Source: Helopsaltes ochotensis (lineage: Eukaryota > Chordata > Aves > Passeriformes > Locustellidae). Taken from it: a DNA stretch of 64,000 nt. The DNA lies in contig VXBM01000867.1 in NCBI GenBank assembly GCA_013400155.1, forward strand, positions 1 through 64,000. The letters are read 5' to 3'. Positions 1 to 12,214 of this stretch are shown here, one piece after another. The stretch's first letter is position 1. Each line of letters starts with the position of its first letter. The notes under the pieces were generated by a model that did no database searches, was not told the DNA's origin, and worked only from the letters and a program-made list of their open reading frames with translations. The translations under genes and the position numbers were made by a program.

Positions 1-2337
1 ACAAAAATGGGAATATATGAATTTGTTCTCAACATAAACATCGAAAGGACATGGATTACATCACTTTGGCAGAATAATAAAGACTTAAAATGGTTAATTC
101 CTTTCCTTATCATTACCCTTAGAGTAGATTCTGCAATTTTCCAGTTTTTGGCAGCCCCTTCTTTAATGCATATTTGAACAAATGCCAGCTTGTTCCTCCT
201 CCCAAAAGTCTGCCTGGGATCATGGTACTTCATGTCCACAGAGACAAGAGGGCTGCCCTGTCCTAGATTAATGAAGCTATTTGCTCTAAAAGGAAATTTC
301 CAAATGAGGAAAACCAAGTCAGTCTTATATAAATTTTCTCTTTTTTTTAAGGTTTTTTAGTTCATTTCTGCTATACAGGAATTAGAAGAATAAGAATTAA
401 CATTAAGAATATAATATAGCATCCTTGAAAAATGCCAAGGCAATTTTTGAGTCTCAGGTAAAATGTGTCATCAAAATTAATTTTTCATTACTCAGTGCTG
501 ATTCAGTGCCAACCTTCAGAAAAAGAATTATGTATATTTAGGTATTTATATGTATATAATTGATTAGAAATAATTCTAAGGTTAGAAATGCCAGGTCAAA
601 CCTAGAATAAAGAAGCATCAGAGAAAATCCTGAACTATCCATTTTCTTGTCAGGTTAAACCTCAAGTCGTTGGAATTAGGTTGAAGTCACTTTGTTGTTT
701 CCTTCTCACAGATAAGCTTCACTGAGCATCTGATCTGCTGGGGTATTGGTTCTTCTGGCATAGCAGCTTTCTTGGTTTCTCTACAGAAAAGTTATGCAAG
801 GATTGTTTTTGTGCTCAAGGGGATGAAAAATAAAACAGTTAAAAACAATTTTTCAATCAGAGTAAACCCAATTCTGTTAACTCAGCTTCAACAAATTCGT
901 GTCTGTTATTTCTCATACTTAATCTTGCATAAGTGAGAAAACACTGCAGAAGAATCTATAGGAGAGACAATGAGAGATCAAAAGCGATGTGAACTAGGAC
1001 CAATGTTACACCTCTTCTTACTGAATGACAAGGGGATGCATAAAGAATGGATGAAAGACAAAAAAGAAATACCAAAATAGAAAGGGAAAAGATGCAGAAG
1101 GCTTCACTACATGAAGACAAGATGGAACACATAAAATTTAAAAAAGGAAAACTGCAGCCTTTTGAATTTAGACTTTCATCTTAGATTCTGTAATCAGATA
1201 TTTGTCTACAGGCTTTCAAGCAAGCGCCATGAGAACTATTATATGGTATTATAACTATCAAATATAATAACTCACGAGATATGGTAGAAACTTGGAAGGG
1301 ACATTATTATACTTTCTTCTCCCACATGAAATAACAGCAGAAAGTAGTTAAGCAAACAGAAATGCAAAAGGGATTTATTCCTGAGAATTTTTGCTCATTA
1401 ATATTCTTCATGAGGAAAATAGGGTGAATTAAAGAGTTATCATGAAAATAACTAACTTTTAATGTACTTATTGTGAGTATGGATTTGCATTGTAGGACCT
1501 GGAAGCACTTTTTTTGCCAGGCTTTTTAAAAAAGACTGATTTGTGGAATCAATACGTACTTCAGCCCACTACCTTCTTGCATTTGCTCTGAGAGTTCTTT
1601 GCAATTTTCTGGCATAAATGGGCCTTAATCCCACAATTTCCCCAGCAATTTCCCAGTCCTCTTACTCATTACAGCCAGAAAATTGTTATCTCATCATCTT
1701 CATCAGATTCTTTTACACGGACACTAACATATGGCAGGACAGAACACTTGCAGGCTTCAATCATCTTCACATTTAGGCTGAAAACTAGCAAATGATTCTT
1801 ATTATGTCTTAGCCTCCCTGATCTTTTCCAAATGACTCTCCATGAGAGAGAGAGAGAAAGAGAGAGACAGAATAAGACCCAAACCAGAACATGTGCTTTA
1901 ATATGATCTGTTCCAGTTCAAAATTTCTTTTTTATCTCAAATTTTTCCATCTCAAATTTGAAAATTACCATTTTATTTACGTGTTTTTTCTAATACCCAT
2001 ACTTTCAGTTTTAAGTAAAATGAGGCTTTTTGGCAGTTTTTCTTCTGCTGCTGCACTTTAAAGTTTCTTGACTCACTTTATTTGAATTCAGATACTTAAT
2101 TTCTAGGTATTGTTTTACTGCCTACATAACATTGACATATGAGGAGCATAGATACTTGTGTGTGGGGCATGTGTGTAGCACAGGAGGTAGAGGGAAGGGT
2201 TTACAGCAGAGGGTACAGCCTCTATTTCAGCCACTGTAGTCCATGAGGAAGTTGCAGGAGGTCGGAATTTCAAGATATTACATTCTTCATTAAGGCACCC
2301 GCTGTTTTGTTATGCAAACTGAAGGTTGAGAGATTTC
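1..2337. other. AT-rich non-coding stretch, no gene recognised
   Basis: I see no open frame of useful length, no recognisable repeat family and no RNA gene here. The only distinct element is a GA microsatellite near 1844. The texture is ordinary AT-rich, CpG-poor vertebrate intergenic or intronic DNA. Confidence 0.6.
1844..1868. repeat. GA-dinucleotide microsatellite
   Basis: About twelve GA units with one AA interruption. It is a simple-sequence repeat with no further context. Confidence 0.9.
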
Positions 2338-2600
2338 AATTAATGATGATTGTGAGGTCTACTAATATTGACTGCTGTCTCCACTATCGATCTGGAGTGC
2401 TTGTAAAATTCCTCTAGCCGACCATGCCAGGCAGGTTTTTGAGAAGTGCCTGCATTCTCCTCCTCCTGCTGAACGGCAAACTCCCGCCTCTCATTAAAAT
2501 TAATGATGATTATGTACCCAATGACGGTGGGTTGACTTGCAGTTTTGCTGGCTTTGTGGGTAATTTTCCCTACCATGCCTTCTTCAATTATTTCTTAGCT
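2338..2600 (-). other. Possible exon, pseudogene or inserted segment bounded by 14-bp direct repeats
   Basis: The 14-bp word AATTAATGATGATT occurs perfectly at 2338-2351 and 2498-2511. It brackets 146 bp with several CpGs (near 2390, 2420, 2474 and 2486), unusual for the surrounding CpG-poor DNA. A minus-strand frame of 78 codons (2576 to 2340) crosses the segment. It predicts an isoleucine-rich patch (VIGYIIIINF) followed by an acidic stretch and a basic/histidine C-terminus. No domain is recognised. Just upstream on the minus strand is a possible splice-acceptor AG after a T-rich run, but the frame closes at TAA almost at once. It could be a lone exon, a decayed insertion with target-site duplications, a conserved element, or chance. 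Confidence 0.25.
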
Positions 2601-2611
2601 AAATAATTCAT

Positions 2612-3432
2612 AGCAATCTTACAAAAGTAATAAGCATACTTATTGCTTTTTAACTGATATTACAAATGGAAAAGAAAAAAAGAAAGGAAGAAAAATGCAG
2701 CACTGTCTGCTTATATACTGTCTTCTGGTCTCACAAAACAAATAATGGCTCGTAGCTGGGTTGCTGTGTGTTGGTCACTAACCAACCCTCCCCCAATTTT
2801 ACTACACATCCGTAGATTTCATGAAGGGAAGGGATTTTGGATGTCCAGTATTGACAGCCCTATGTGAGTTATTTTGTAGTTTGAGCCAGATGACTGAAAT
2901 GAAGTATGGCTGAAATTTTGAAAGTCCTTAGAGGCATTAACAAAAATAAACCCATTCAAATAAATGGACATTTCTAAAAGATTGAACCAAAAAGCCTTTG
3001 AAAAAGAAATTCTATTTTAATAAATACCCTTTTAAATACATAAATGGAAAGCAATCATACAGAGCATTTCCAGTAAAAAATAGGTATTCTGTAGGCAGGA
3101 CCTACAACTCTTGGGAGTAATTTTTTAGATTCCAATAGTCCTTGGATCTGACTCGAATTATTCTTTAAAAAGAAGATTTTCTCAAAATTCCTACCTTTGT
3201 TTTACAATTCTTACAAAATTTACCTTTAACTGTTCACCCACACAAACACCTGCTCCTATGTAAAATCCTACCTTTTTTCCTGTTATTTGCACAAGACATG
3301 GCCAGTCTTCCCACAGGAGACTGTGGCCATATAGTGGAACATGAGTAATGGTACCAGACCTGGCAGAGAATAACTGTGCAGGGACATCCTAGGGGACTTT
3401 CCTTCCAACCCCTTCCCCGCTGCTTCTCCCTA
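2612..3432. other. AT-rich non-coding stretch, nothing recognised
   Basis: No gene or repeat family is recognised. A purine-rich run (AAAAGAAAAAAAGAAAGG type) lies near 2668-2695. Confidence 0.55.
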
Positions 3433-3584
3433 TCACAGAACCATAGAATCATTTGGATTGGAAAAGACATCTAAATTCCTCAAGTCCACCGTTAACATAA
3501 CACTGCCCAGTCCACCACTAAATTATGTCCCCAAGTGTCATATGTGTTTGTGTTTGGAGTACTTCCAGGGAAGGTGACTGAGCC
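3433..3584 (-). mobile_element. CR1 retrotransposon 3' end, antisense fragment
   Basis: Read on the + strand it opens with the reverse complement of the CR1 terminal repeat (TCACAGAACCATAGAATC), then a TTGGATTGGAAAAGAC segment. It continues with the antisense CR1 3' region containing the AGTCCACCACTAAATTATGTCCCC block and a decayed 'cttccaggga..ggtgactg' block. Only the 3' UTR and last bases of ORF2 are present, which is the usual severe 5' truncation of CR1. Divergence is clear, so the copy is not recent. Confidence 0.85.
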
Positions 3585-5668
3585 ACAGACACCAGCAATC
3601 TCAGGAGGAAGGCTGGAAAAACCTGCAGACACAGGATTTGCCCAGCTCACAGCAAGATATCAAAGTCACATAGAAAAAAGATCTCTGTAGAATATGTTCC
3701 CTAAATATAAACTGCCTTTTTCAACTACAAACCATGTACAGAGTAGAAGATTCTTTGGAATAATCTTCAGCAGAAAGGGCTTTGGAGGAGATTTCCCAGC
3801 TTAAGACATTTCAAGTGATAGAACAGATCTTATTCTCGGCACAAAGTTATGTCCTGTACTTATCAAGCAAAAAGGCTTGTGTTTTTCATAGACACATCAG
3901 GCTAGGAATTACACAGCTCCTAATCATACAGTATGAGGAACTCTCCAGGTATGTGTAATGTAGACATTACACATTTGGGTGGAAACTACCTGGCCTCATT
4001 CTCCTTTTTCAGCTGATTCCAAGTACATTTCACTACCTTCATGTGGAATTTCTCTTGGCTTCAGTGGAAGCTTTCTGAGGAACTATGAGGAACTATTTAT
4101 GTAGGATTATCAGACCGTTATCACACCATCCTCAGCATTATTTGACCATCCTCAGCACTGACACCACTACAATGGGAAGAAAAAGAGCAGAGAACTAAAG
4201 AGCCAGAGAGGATAAGTTTTAGAGGATAAGAATTTTTCCATAGTTTGTCTTCCTTTCTTTGATGATTCTAGAACCTCCAACTTGATTCTGAGCTTTTGAA
4301 ACTGTGGGGTTTTGGTTTTTTTCTGAATCCTGTATTTTTTTTTCTTTTGTTTTTGCTGAAAATCCTGATGTCTTTTGTCATTTGGCTCCACGTATTGTTT
4401 TTGGATCTAAACCATTGTTTTCTGAAATTTTGCAACAATAGATTTGATCAAGGTCCCAAAATTTGGAACCCAGAATTGGCTGAGCTTAAATCTGGAATAT
4501 ATTTTTTCAGCTGAGAGGTTGAAAACAAAAGCCTAGACAGTCAAGAATTTACAATTGGAATATAGCTAGAAGCACTATACAAGAAGGAAGTTCTGAGCCC
4601 ATTTTTAATTTTCAATAAACCCAGTGACTCACATGTTAATTAAAAAGGATATATTCCTTTACAAGATTTTTAAGTCTCTGTATCTGACTTGGACAGAGAA
4701 GTAACCATCCTATTTCTTGGAGGCACAGAGAGAGTACTTGGCAGAACTTAAGCACAAAGAGCTCAGAAAAAATTTTATATCAAGTTCTTTTCTGTTCCCT
4801 TTCCACTTATGGTATACGAGAATTTTGCAGGCTCTGAAAGTTAAAGTGACTTTGTTAAGAAGCAGAGCTGGTAAGGTCATCTGATTTTGAAGATGATAAC
4901 TATTTCTTCAAACATTCCTTGGAAATTTGTCTTCCAGGTTGTTTAATTGGGATGGAAAATTTACATTATTCTTCTAAGAAATTATATTTCTGTATGTCCT
5001 TCTTCTTCCTCCTAATTTTCTTTGCAATGATTTTTGTCTAGAAGTCAGTGAAACTAGAAATACTTGTTGCTAAACACCTGTATGAAGTTTGTCTATCAAG
5101 GACTACATTTATCACTTTTGTAGCCTCTTTTTATAAGTATGAATGTTCTGCAGAGGTTTCCATGGCTTAAAGGGCTTAATAATGTATCTGAACAGAATTT
5201 TAATTTTTACCAGATATACAAATGTATGTCTCCTCTCTGGAGAGGTTCTTCATCTTTCAAGATTGTTCTGACTGACATCCTCCAGAGTCACTTTCTCAGA
5301 CACGATCCACACGAGATCCTCACTCCTGGAAAAATATAGTAGTTTTTATAGTAATGGTTGCCTTTGCACATTGCAGCAGAACATTAAGTATAGTATATTA
5401 TAACTTTAAATATATATGGAGGAACAAAATGAGAATTTTCCAGGCAACTTCTCTTTAAATATCTTCCAGGAGTTTTGCAAGGTGATTCAGGAAAAGATTA
5501 ATTTAACAGGGTGTCAAAGTAGATTTCCTGCCAAAATAAATAGGTTATGTTGCAGGATCTCTGCAGCCAGAAAGGCAACTCAAGCAGAGGATTCTACTCT
5601 GCAGAAAGCTCCATTTTCACAGAACTGTGAATGTCTTGCCCTGCAGATGGGAGTCACACAAGAAATCC
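3585..5668. other. AT-rich non-coding stretch with small local duplications
   Basis: No gene is recognised. Two short slippage-type duplications occur near 4077-4100 (GAGGAACTAT twice) and 4125-4160 (ACCATCCTCAGCA twice). A T-rich tract covers 4305-4355. Confidence 0.55.
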
Positions 5669-5714
5669 TAGAATCATAGAACATCCCAAGTTGTAAGTGA
5701 CCTACAAGGATCAT
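5669..5714 (-). mobile_element. CR1 3' tail, antisense, very short copy
   Basis: TAGAATCATAGAACATCC followed by a degenerate 'gagttggaagtgacctacaaggatcat'-type tail is the antisense terminus of the CR1 subfamily with the AAGGATCAT signature. It stops where a second complete CR1 tail begins, so two CR1 ends abut. Either a second CR1 inserted beside the tail of the first, or the tail was duplicated. Confidence 0.7.
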
Positions 5715-6363
5715 AGAGTTATAAAACAACTGGAACTGGAAGGGACCCAAAAAGATTATCAGATTCTAACTCCTGCTCCTGCATAGCACCATCCCCAAGA
5801 GTCACACCATCTGCCCAAGAGCATGTCCAAACATTTGTTGAATTCTGTCAGGCTGGTGCTGTGACCACTTCCCTGAGGAGCCTGTTCAGTGCCCAAACAT
5901 TCTCTGGGTGAAGAACCTTTTTCTAATATCCAACCTATACCTCCCCTCACACAGCTTCAGGCCACTCCCTCAGGTCCTGTCACTGGGTAGCACACAGGAG
6001 AGATCAGTGCCTGCCCCTCCTCTTTCTAGTATGAGGAAGGTGTAACTCACTTCAGTCTCCTCTCCTCCAGGCTGAATAGACCAAGTGACCTCAGTCACTC
6101 CTCATACAGCTTCTTCTCAAGGTCCTTGACCATCTTTGTTGCCCTCCTTTGAACACTTTTAATAGTTTAATGTCCTTCTTATACTGTGACACCCAGAACT
6201 GCCCCCAGCACTCGAGGTGAGGCTGCCCCAGGGCAGAGCAGAGCAGGACAATCCCCTCCGTTGCCCGCCTGGCCATGCTGTGTCTGATGTCCCCAGGGCA
6301 GGGTTGGCCCTCCTGGCTGCCAGGGCACTGCTGGCTCATGCTCAACCTGTCACTGACCCCATG
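5711..6363 (-). mobile_element. CR1 retrotransposon, antisense, ORF2 C-terminus plus 3' UTR
   Basis: About 650 bp of a 5'-truncated CR1. The 3' UTR portion (about 5711-5990) carries the 'cctaatatccaacc' type block. Further in, the minus strand (about 6345-6091) encodes the C-terminal part of CR1 reverse transcriptase: QPHLECWGQFW followed by KKDIKLL matches the family's conserved 'HLEYCVQFW ... KKD' region. The reading frame is broken by stops and indels, so the copy is dead. The upstream boundary is placed where similarity to the leucine/valine-rich RT tail fades. Confidence 0.93.
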
Positions 6364-8389
6364 ATGAAAGAGAATAGAGGGACACTCTATGGAATGTAGT
6401 GTTGAGCATCAGAGACTGTCACTTGCTTGGCTTTAAGAAATCATAAGTAACTTACTGATTTCTGCTGTGCTGAGGGGTAAAAAATATTTCTAACAGCAAG
6501 ACAAGCAGGAGATGAGATATTTCTAGATTGTTTAATTTGTCTTTCAGATCTTCTTATTTAGAACCTAACAATCAGACTCATCTTCGTAACAGAGACTGAA
6601 CCTGCAGTGTTCTTTAATTCATCTTTTGTTTCCAGAGCTATTCAGAAAACTCCAGAAAATATATTTCCTTACAGACAACCTCTTTATGTAGAGAAAGGTA
6701 ACAGCAGCTTTCTGTCAAAATTTCATGGTTTAAAGTATGCTAATCCCATCCTTTCCTTTTCCAACAGAGAAAAAAAACCATCTATTTCCCCAAGGGAAAT
6801 TTTTGCAACCTGCCAGGACATTATGAACACTTTTTTCATCCAAGAATCCCACTGTGCTTTGTAGACATTAATACACTGTATTTCAGAAGAACCCTATACC
6901 ATATAGTGACTTTATATCTGTATATATGTGCTGTTCTCAGATGTGAAAGCTGAGACACTTGTATTACTTTATCATTTTCTGCTGTTTACAAAGAATTTGT
7001 AACTCAAATGAGTTGCCTCCTTTTCCAAGCCTGATATTTAACCGCAATGTGGAAACAGTTTTTCAAAGGCCACGAGCAGTATGTCTTAAGTCAGAATTAT
7101 TTAATCTGCATCATCATCTATGCAAGAGTTTTCTAGCAGCCTTTCAGGCATGGCGTGCCAGATGCATTTCCCTTTCCAGAGATTCATTTGCAGAAGCTCT
7201 GGAGGAGGGTAGATAACATCCGACTGTCGGCTGGGCACATCATGGATGCCAGTCTCAGTATGTGGATTATTCCAATTTGCAAGGTCAGGAGATGTTCCCC
7301 ATATTGTGGATGACAGAATGGATTAATGGTGGGCTACTGTCCTTCAGCCCTTTTTGTAAGTGCCTGAGAAACCCAGTGCTGCCCACTGAAAGGGGAGATT
7401 GTGCAACAACACTGTGCTGCTACATGCTGTCCTAAGTTGTCAGCCTTGCTGAAGGCATCATTCCCTTACTCAAATTTCTTAATCAGTAATACTTTCTAAA
7501 ATTATAGTGATTTTTTTTCACTTTTGAAGAAATTTTCTCAGATCTCAGGTGAGTTGTATATTTTTTGGTATTGTTCATCAATCGAGTCAACTAAGTGAAT
7601 AACTGTAAATTCCCATGCTAAAGGAAAACCAATTGCTTTATAAAAATCTTAAGTTTCTAAGAAAAGGAGAATACACTTGATATTGCCTTTTTTTTTCCTT
7701 TTCAAGGGACAAAGAGCAGTGCAAGATCAACAGCCATCCTGTACATTCAGCCAAAGCAGTATGGAGCAATTGTATTGCCACACATTTGGTGGTGATAAAT
7801 TTTGCTGCGTGATTTTCTCCAAGATTAGGGCAAAGCTGTCTTTCATTCCAGTTCGTTTTGATCTGTTTATGAAAATGATGTCTATATTTATTTGTTTTGC
7901 TTCTTAAAAAAAACAAAACAAAACAAAAAACAACAACAGAAAACCACAAATAATAAAGGAAAAATAAAGGAAAAAAAAAAGATTATAAAAGAAAAAAAAG
8001 GGGAAAAAAACCCAGAAAAGAACAGCCCCAAAACCTAGGGATGATGTTTTTCAGCTTAAAAAAAGTAAACAGACTGCCATAAGCACCTCAATATCCATCA
8101 CAATCTAGCTGCTGTGCTGATATATACTGAAAGGGCTCTCCTGGGAAGGGGGCCCTTAAACACTTCTCAGAAGCATCACAGGTCTGGCAGCCAAAGGCAC
8201 AGAAGGTTGAGAGTCTTCACAATAGGAGCTGGTAAGCAAAATACACTTTGGTAGTTATGACAAACTGGTGGTTTGTCAAAAAATGTGAGCAGATCATGTG
8301 GGTAATAGGCAAATGTCAGTCCAGCCTAGCACTGCAGTGGTTCTTGGCTTTATCTGCATATTAACAAAAATAATGGAAAATGTGCTATC
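6364..8389. other. AT-rich non-coding stretch, no gene recognised
   Basis: No recognisable exon, RNA gene or repeat family. It contains an A-rich low-complexity block at 7903-8012. Small open frames on both strands around 7638-7949 reflect that low-complexity sequence. Confidence 0.55.
7903..8012. repeat. A-rich low-complexity tract (CAAAA / AAAAG type)
   Basis: Runs of AAAAC units pass into AAAGG and AAAAAG units over about 110 bp. It could be an old poly-A tail that has diverged, but no retrocopy body is recognised next to it. Confidence 0.8.
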
Positions 8390-9110
8390 AGGATTGACTC
8401 ATGAAGAATTAATGCAAGGAAATGCAATCAACTCCAATAAAGATGGGAAGCAGATGTGATCAAACTCACTTCATTACTTTTTCAGATTAGACAGGAAGTG
8501 TGGTTTGTAGAGGCAAAAAGGCTGATAGAATAGACCTATGTCCAGGATTGGTACCACATGACATCCTATTTGCCAATAAATTCAGGATTATATAAAACTG
8601 AGTTGATATGCCATATAGATTGGAAACAAGCTATTGATCAGTGTTAAATTGTAATCTTACATGAAGAATTTTCATTAAGTGTTATGTTACTTCTGGGAGA
8701 TTTACACTGCTCTAAAAAATTTATCAACTCAGACAGTGCAACAATTTTAAAGTCATTACTAACGAAGTTTGCAAATGTCACCAAATTAAGGGTAGCAAAA
8801 AACAGAAAAAGAAGAAAGGATGCCAGTAATTGTTTAGCTAGTTAGGTGAAACACACTTATATAAAAATAACTCAGAAAAAAATTGGGAGGACAACCAGAT
8901 GAACATGCTCTCTGAAAGCAACATGCTGATTGAAAATATTCATACTGTCCCTCAGATAAGTGGGAACTATCCATTAGAATTACTCAGCACTGGAGCCACA
9001 GCTGTGGAAAATCCTGTGAGTAATTCGTGAAATGGGAAAGGTTTGAGGAAATATCATTAGAATAACAGAAAAGATGGAAAAATTCACCTGCTTTTTCATA
9101 CCATATGAAT
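8390..9110 (+). mobile_element. Possible ancient CR1 remnant, sense
   Basis: Several short blocks resemble CR1 ORF2 3' sequence in the right order. These are 'caactccaataaagatggg' near 8429, the 'gcaacaatttta...gtcattactaacgaagtttgcaaatgtcaccaaattaaggg' block near 8737-8793, and 'actggagccacagctgtggaaaatcctgtg' near 8989. The last resembles the DNA behind the 'HLE(Y)CVQFW' region. Between them similarity is lost. The call rests on order and family knowledge, not on one strong match. Confidence 0.45.
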
Positions 9111-9198
9111 TGGTTCAATAGTGGATACTGCTTTCCTGTATGAATATATCTTCTGTTTTATAGTGAGACCATCATAACATCAGCACTATATCAATGCA

Positions 9199-9718
9199 AT
9201 CATAGAATCATAGAATAGTTTCTTCGGAAGGGATTTGGAAGATCTAGTAGTTCCAATTCCTCTACTGTGGGTAGGGACATATTTCCACTAGACCAGATTC
9301 CTCAAAGTCCCATCAACCTCATCTTTAACACTTCTAAGGAATGAGGCCTTCATGGCTTCTCTGAGCAACCAGTTCCTGTGCCTCACTGTTAAGAATTTCT
9401 TCCTAATGCCTATTTTAAACCTGCCCTGATTCAGTTTGTGGCCATTTCCCCTTGTCCTGTCACTCCATGCTCTTGTAAAAAGTCGCTCCATCTTTCCTGC
9501 AGGCTCCCTACAGGTACTGGAGGGCCACAATTAGATCATTGAGAAGCCTCCTCTTCTCCAGGCGGAACAGACTCAGCTCTCTTACTCTGTTTTCTTAAGA
9601 GAGGTGTTCCAGCCATCTTCATGGCTCTCCTCTGGGCTCATTCCTACAGGTCTCCATGTCCTTGTCACTTGGGGATGCCAGAGCTGGATGCAACACTCCA
9701 AGTGGGGTGTCATGACAG
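9199..9718 (-). mobile_element. CR1 retrotransposon, antisense, ORF2 C-terminus plus 3' UTR
   Basis: It starts with two AATCATAG units of the reversed CR1 terminal repeat, then the 3' UTR block ending in 'gggtagggacat...ctagaccag'. The minus strand then encodes the extreme C-terminus of CR1 ORF2 (WSDRTRGNGHKLNQGRFK, around 9400-9470), a hallmark of bird CR1. It stops near 9718 in the 'ctggatgcaacactccaagtggggtgtcatgacagc' region. Frames are interrupted. It is a typical 0.5-kb 5'-truncated dead copy. Confidence 0.95.
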
Positions 9719-12214
9719 CAAAGCAGACTTAAAGTCAAAAAGAGTTCAATGTGCATAATTTTATCAAAGAAATGTAGTTAACATAAAAGAAATATTCTAT
9801 GTGAAGTGTTTACTCCAGAAACATCATTGTGAGGAGAAAAACATCAACAATGTTGAGAAAAGAAAGGCCAAGGAACCCAATAACTGGAAGGCATAAATAG
9901 ACAAAATGAGAGCAGTCCTTGTTGCCGGCATTGTGGTTATTGGAAGAGATGACTGGAGTGCTCCACCAGACCTTGAACCCTACCTATCTGTACAGAAATA
10001 AGTTTTCACTATAACATGGATGCCAGGAGGCCAAATTCTCACATAATTGCTATTAGTCTTAACAAAATGTGACACGGTTTCTCCATAAGCAAGAATCTGC
10101 TCTCAGATTATACTTCAGATTCTGTTGCATTGTCATAGTATGTCATAGTGTAACATCGTTGTCTACTATGGTTCATCTCTCCAAATATACTGTCAATCCT
10201 CTATTTATACTATTCAAAGAAAATGAACAGAGAGATTAATTTTATTTAAGCCAATCTTTATTCACACTCTCCTAGACATAGCCTGATATATTGGTGACCC
10301 AACAACAATATTTTAATAGCTTTTAAAAAATGTTTGAATATGAGATGATAAGGGATTTTTTGTAATACAAAGGGTTCTGCTGTTGTGAGGAAAAGCACTC
10401 ACTATCAACTCTGCATACTTGAATAAGAACCTGCCTACATAATTCAACACTTGTTGGAAATGTAACTAAAAGCAATACATTTGCTGTCCTCACTGATTGT
10501 CTTTCAGTGCAATTTCTAGAATACCTGTAGGGCGTTTGTACCTAAACAGCTGTGTTGAGCAAACTAATACTCTGTCTAGTAGTCAGTTCAGGTCATTATC
10601 ATATAATCATTACTTGTTTGTACTATGTCACCTAGAGGTTTCACTTGAAATGAGAATCATTGTTGGAGGAACTGCCTTTGCCCAGACAGCTTGTGGCTTA
10701 ACAGTTGAGACAGATGAATGCACTTCGTCTATAGTAATGAGGATTTTGCAGAGCAATTTACTTTCTGTTACGCTTGATTAAACCTATTATGCCTTTACTG
10801 ACACTTGTGCAACCCCATTACCCTTTGTAGGTTTGCACAGGTATAACAGGTTGGACCTCTAACAGGAATTAATTCTGTGATTTCTGCATAAGAACAAGTA
10901 GGACTCTACTCACTTTGTCTTAGCTGCATTAGCTCAGCAGAATGGGCAACAACGAAAATTACCTGCAATGAAACGTGGTTTTGGTTCTAAATTACAGGGA
11001 TGAGACTAGACATGAAGAGGGAAGAGATCTCTGCTGAACTGAAAGGTACTTTGTTATACTTAAAAAACAAAAGATTTTAAAAAGCAGGAGAATTCTTCAA
11101 AAACACTGAAGTAGCTACATGGAGTAACATAGAATGTAAACTGCTGCTATTAGGTTAAAGACTGAATCAGTTGGCAAATCTAAGTAGAACTGATGTTGCA
11201 GGCATGGTTTAAACTAAGGGATCTATTAAATCTATAAAGAGATATTTCAAGATCAAATTTGTTACTGAATCTGAAAGCTATTTTCTTCCTTACCAAGACA
11301 TTTTCCATAGTTAGGAAATATCAAACATCAAACACAAAACCTTGAACTGCCTTCTATGGGACAAATAGCAAGTGGGCAATGTTTAATTATGTAGGATTAT
11401 GTATGTCAGAACAAATGTAGATTCCTAAAAATCTGTATCTCCCAAATCCTTGTGTGAAAGAGCTTCATAAACCAGTTGTCAGTGCATCATCACTCTAAGA
11501 AAAATGTTTAATCAGTATCAAAAATTACTTGACCTACTCTAGCTTTACTAAGAAATTCACTCTTGAGCCATTATTGTACATAATCGTGTGTCCTACTTTG
11601 GAATAGGTTTGTAGACAATACACTAGCACTGAGAAGCATAGCAATGTGTATCCATTTAAAATTTATTCAATGTGGACAGCACAAAAATTCCCAAGTTCCT
11701 ACTGAATCTGACTGCAAAGGTCACTGTTACTTTTTCACATCTCTACTTACTGCAAAATTGGTGGCATATATGGTGAAAAGAGCTTTTCAATAGGGAATTA
11801 ACTGACATGAATAGGTACTTAGCTGTTGATCACAATATGACTAAAATTTGGTCCATGATATTTTATCATCTGTTTGATACAATTGGTATCATATGGAAGC
11901 TATGTCTGCCTTAGCATGCAGAATGGACCAAGAAGAGCAGACTCTAGGCAGAAATGCATGGGCGTTGGTACCTAACATCCACATTTGGAGAGCTTTTTAT
12001 TTACTATTAGACTAACTCTACTCTGATCCCATAGCCTGCATGCCTATTTGTGGCTGGAGTGTGGTGGGTGTACTCTGGATTAAATTTCCAGTATAATTTC
12101 ATGCAAAATGAATTGAGCTTGGCACTCAGAAACATCTGCATGCTGTGAGCCAGAGCAGAGACTACGGGGAGATGTATTCCAAAAGTACTTTCCTGATCTG
12201 AAGTAAAAAACTGG
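9719..12214. other. AT-rich non-coding stretch, no gene recognised
   Basis: No repeat family or RNA gene is recognised. A 94-codon plus-strand frame at 10497-10781 has no recognisable domain and is probably chance. Confidence 0.55.
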
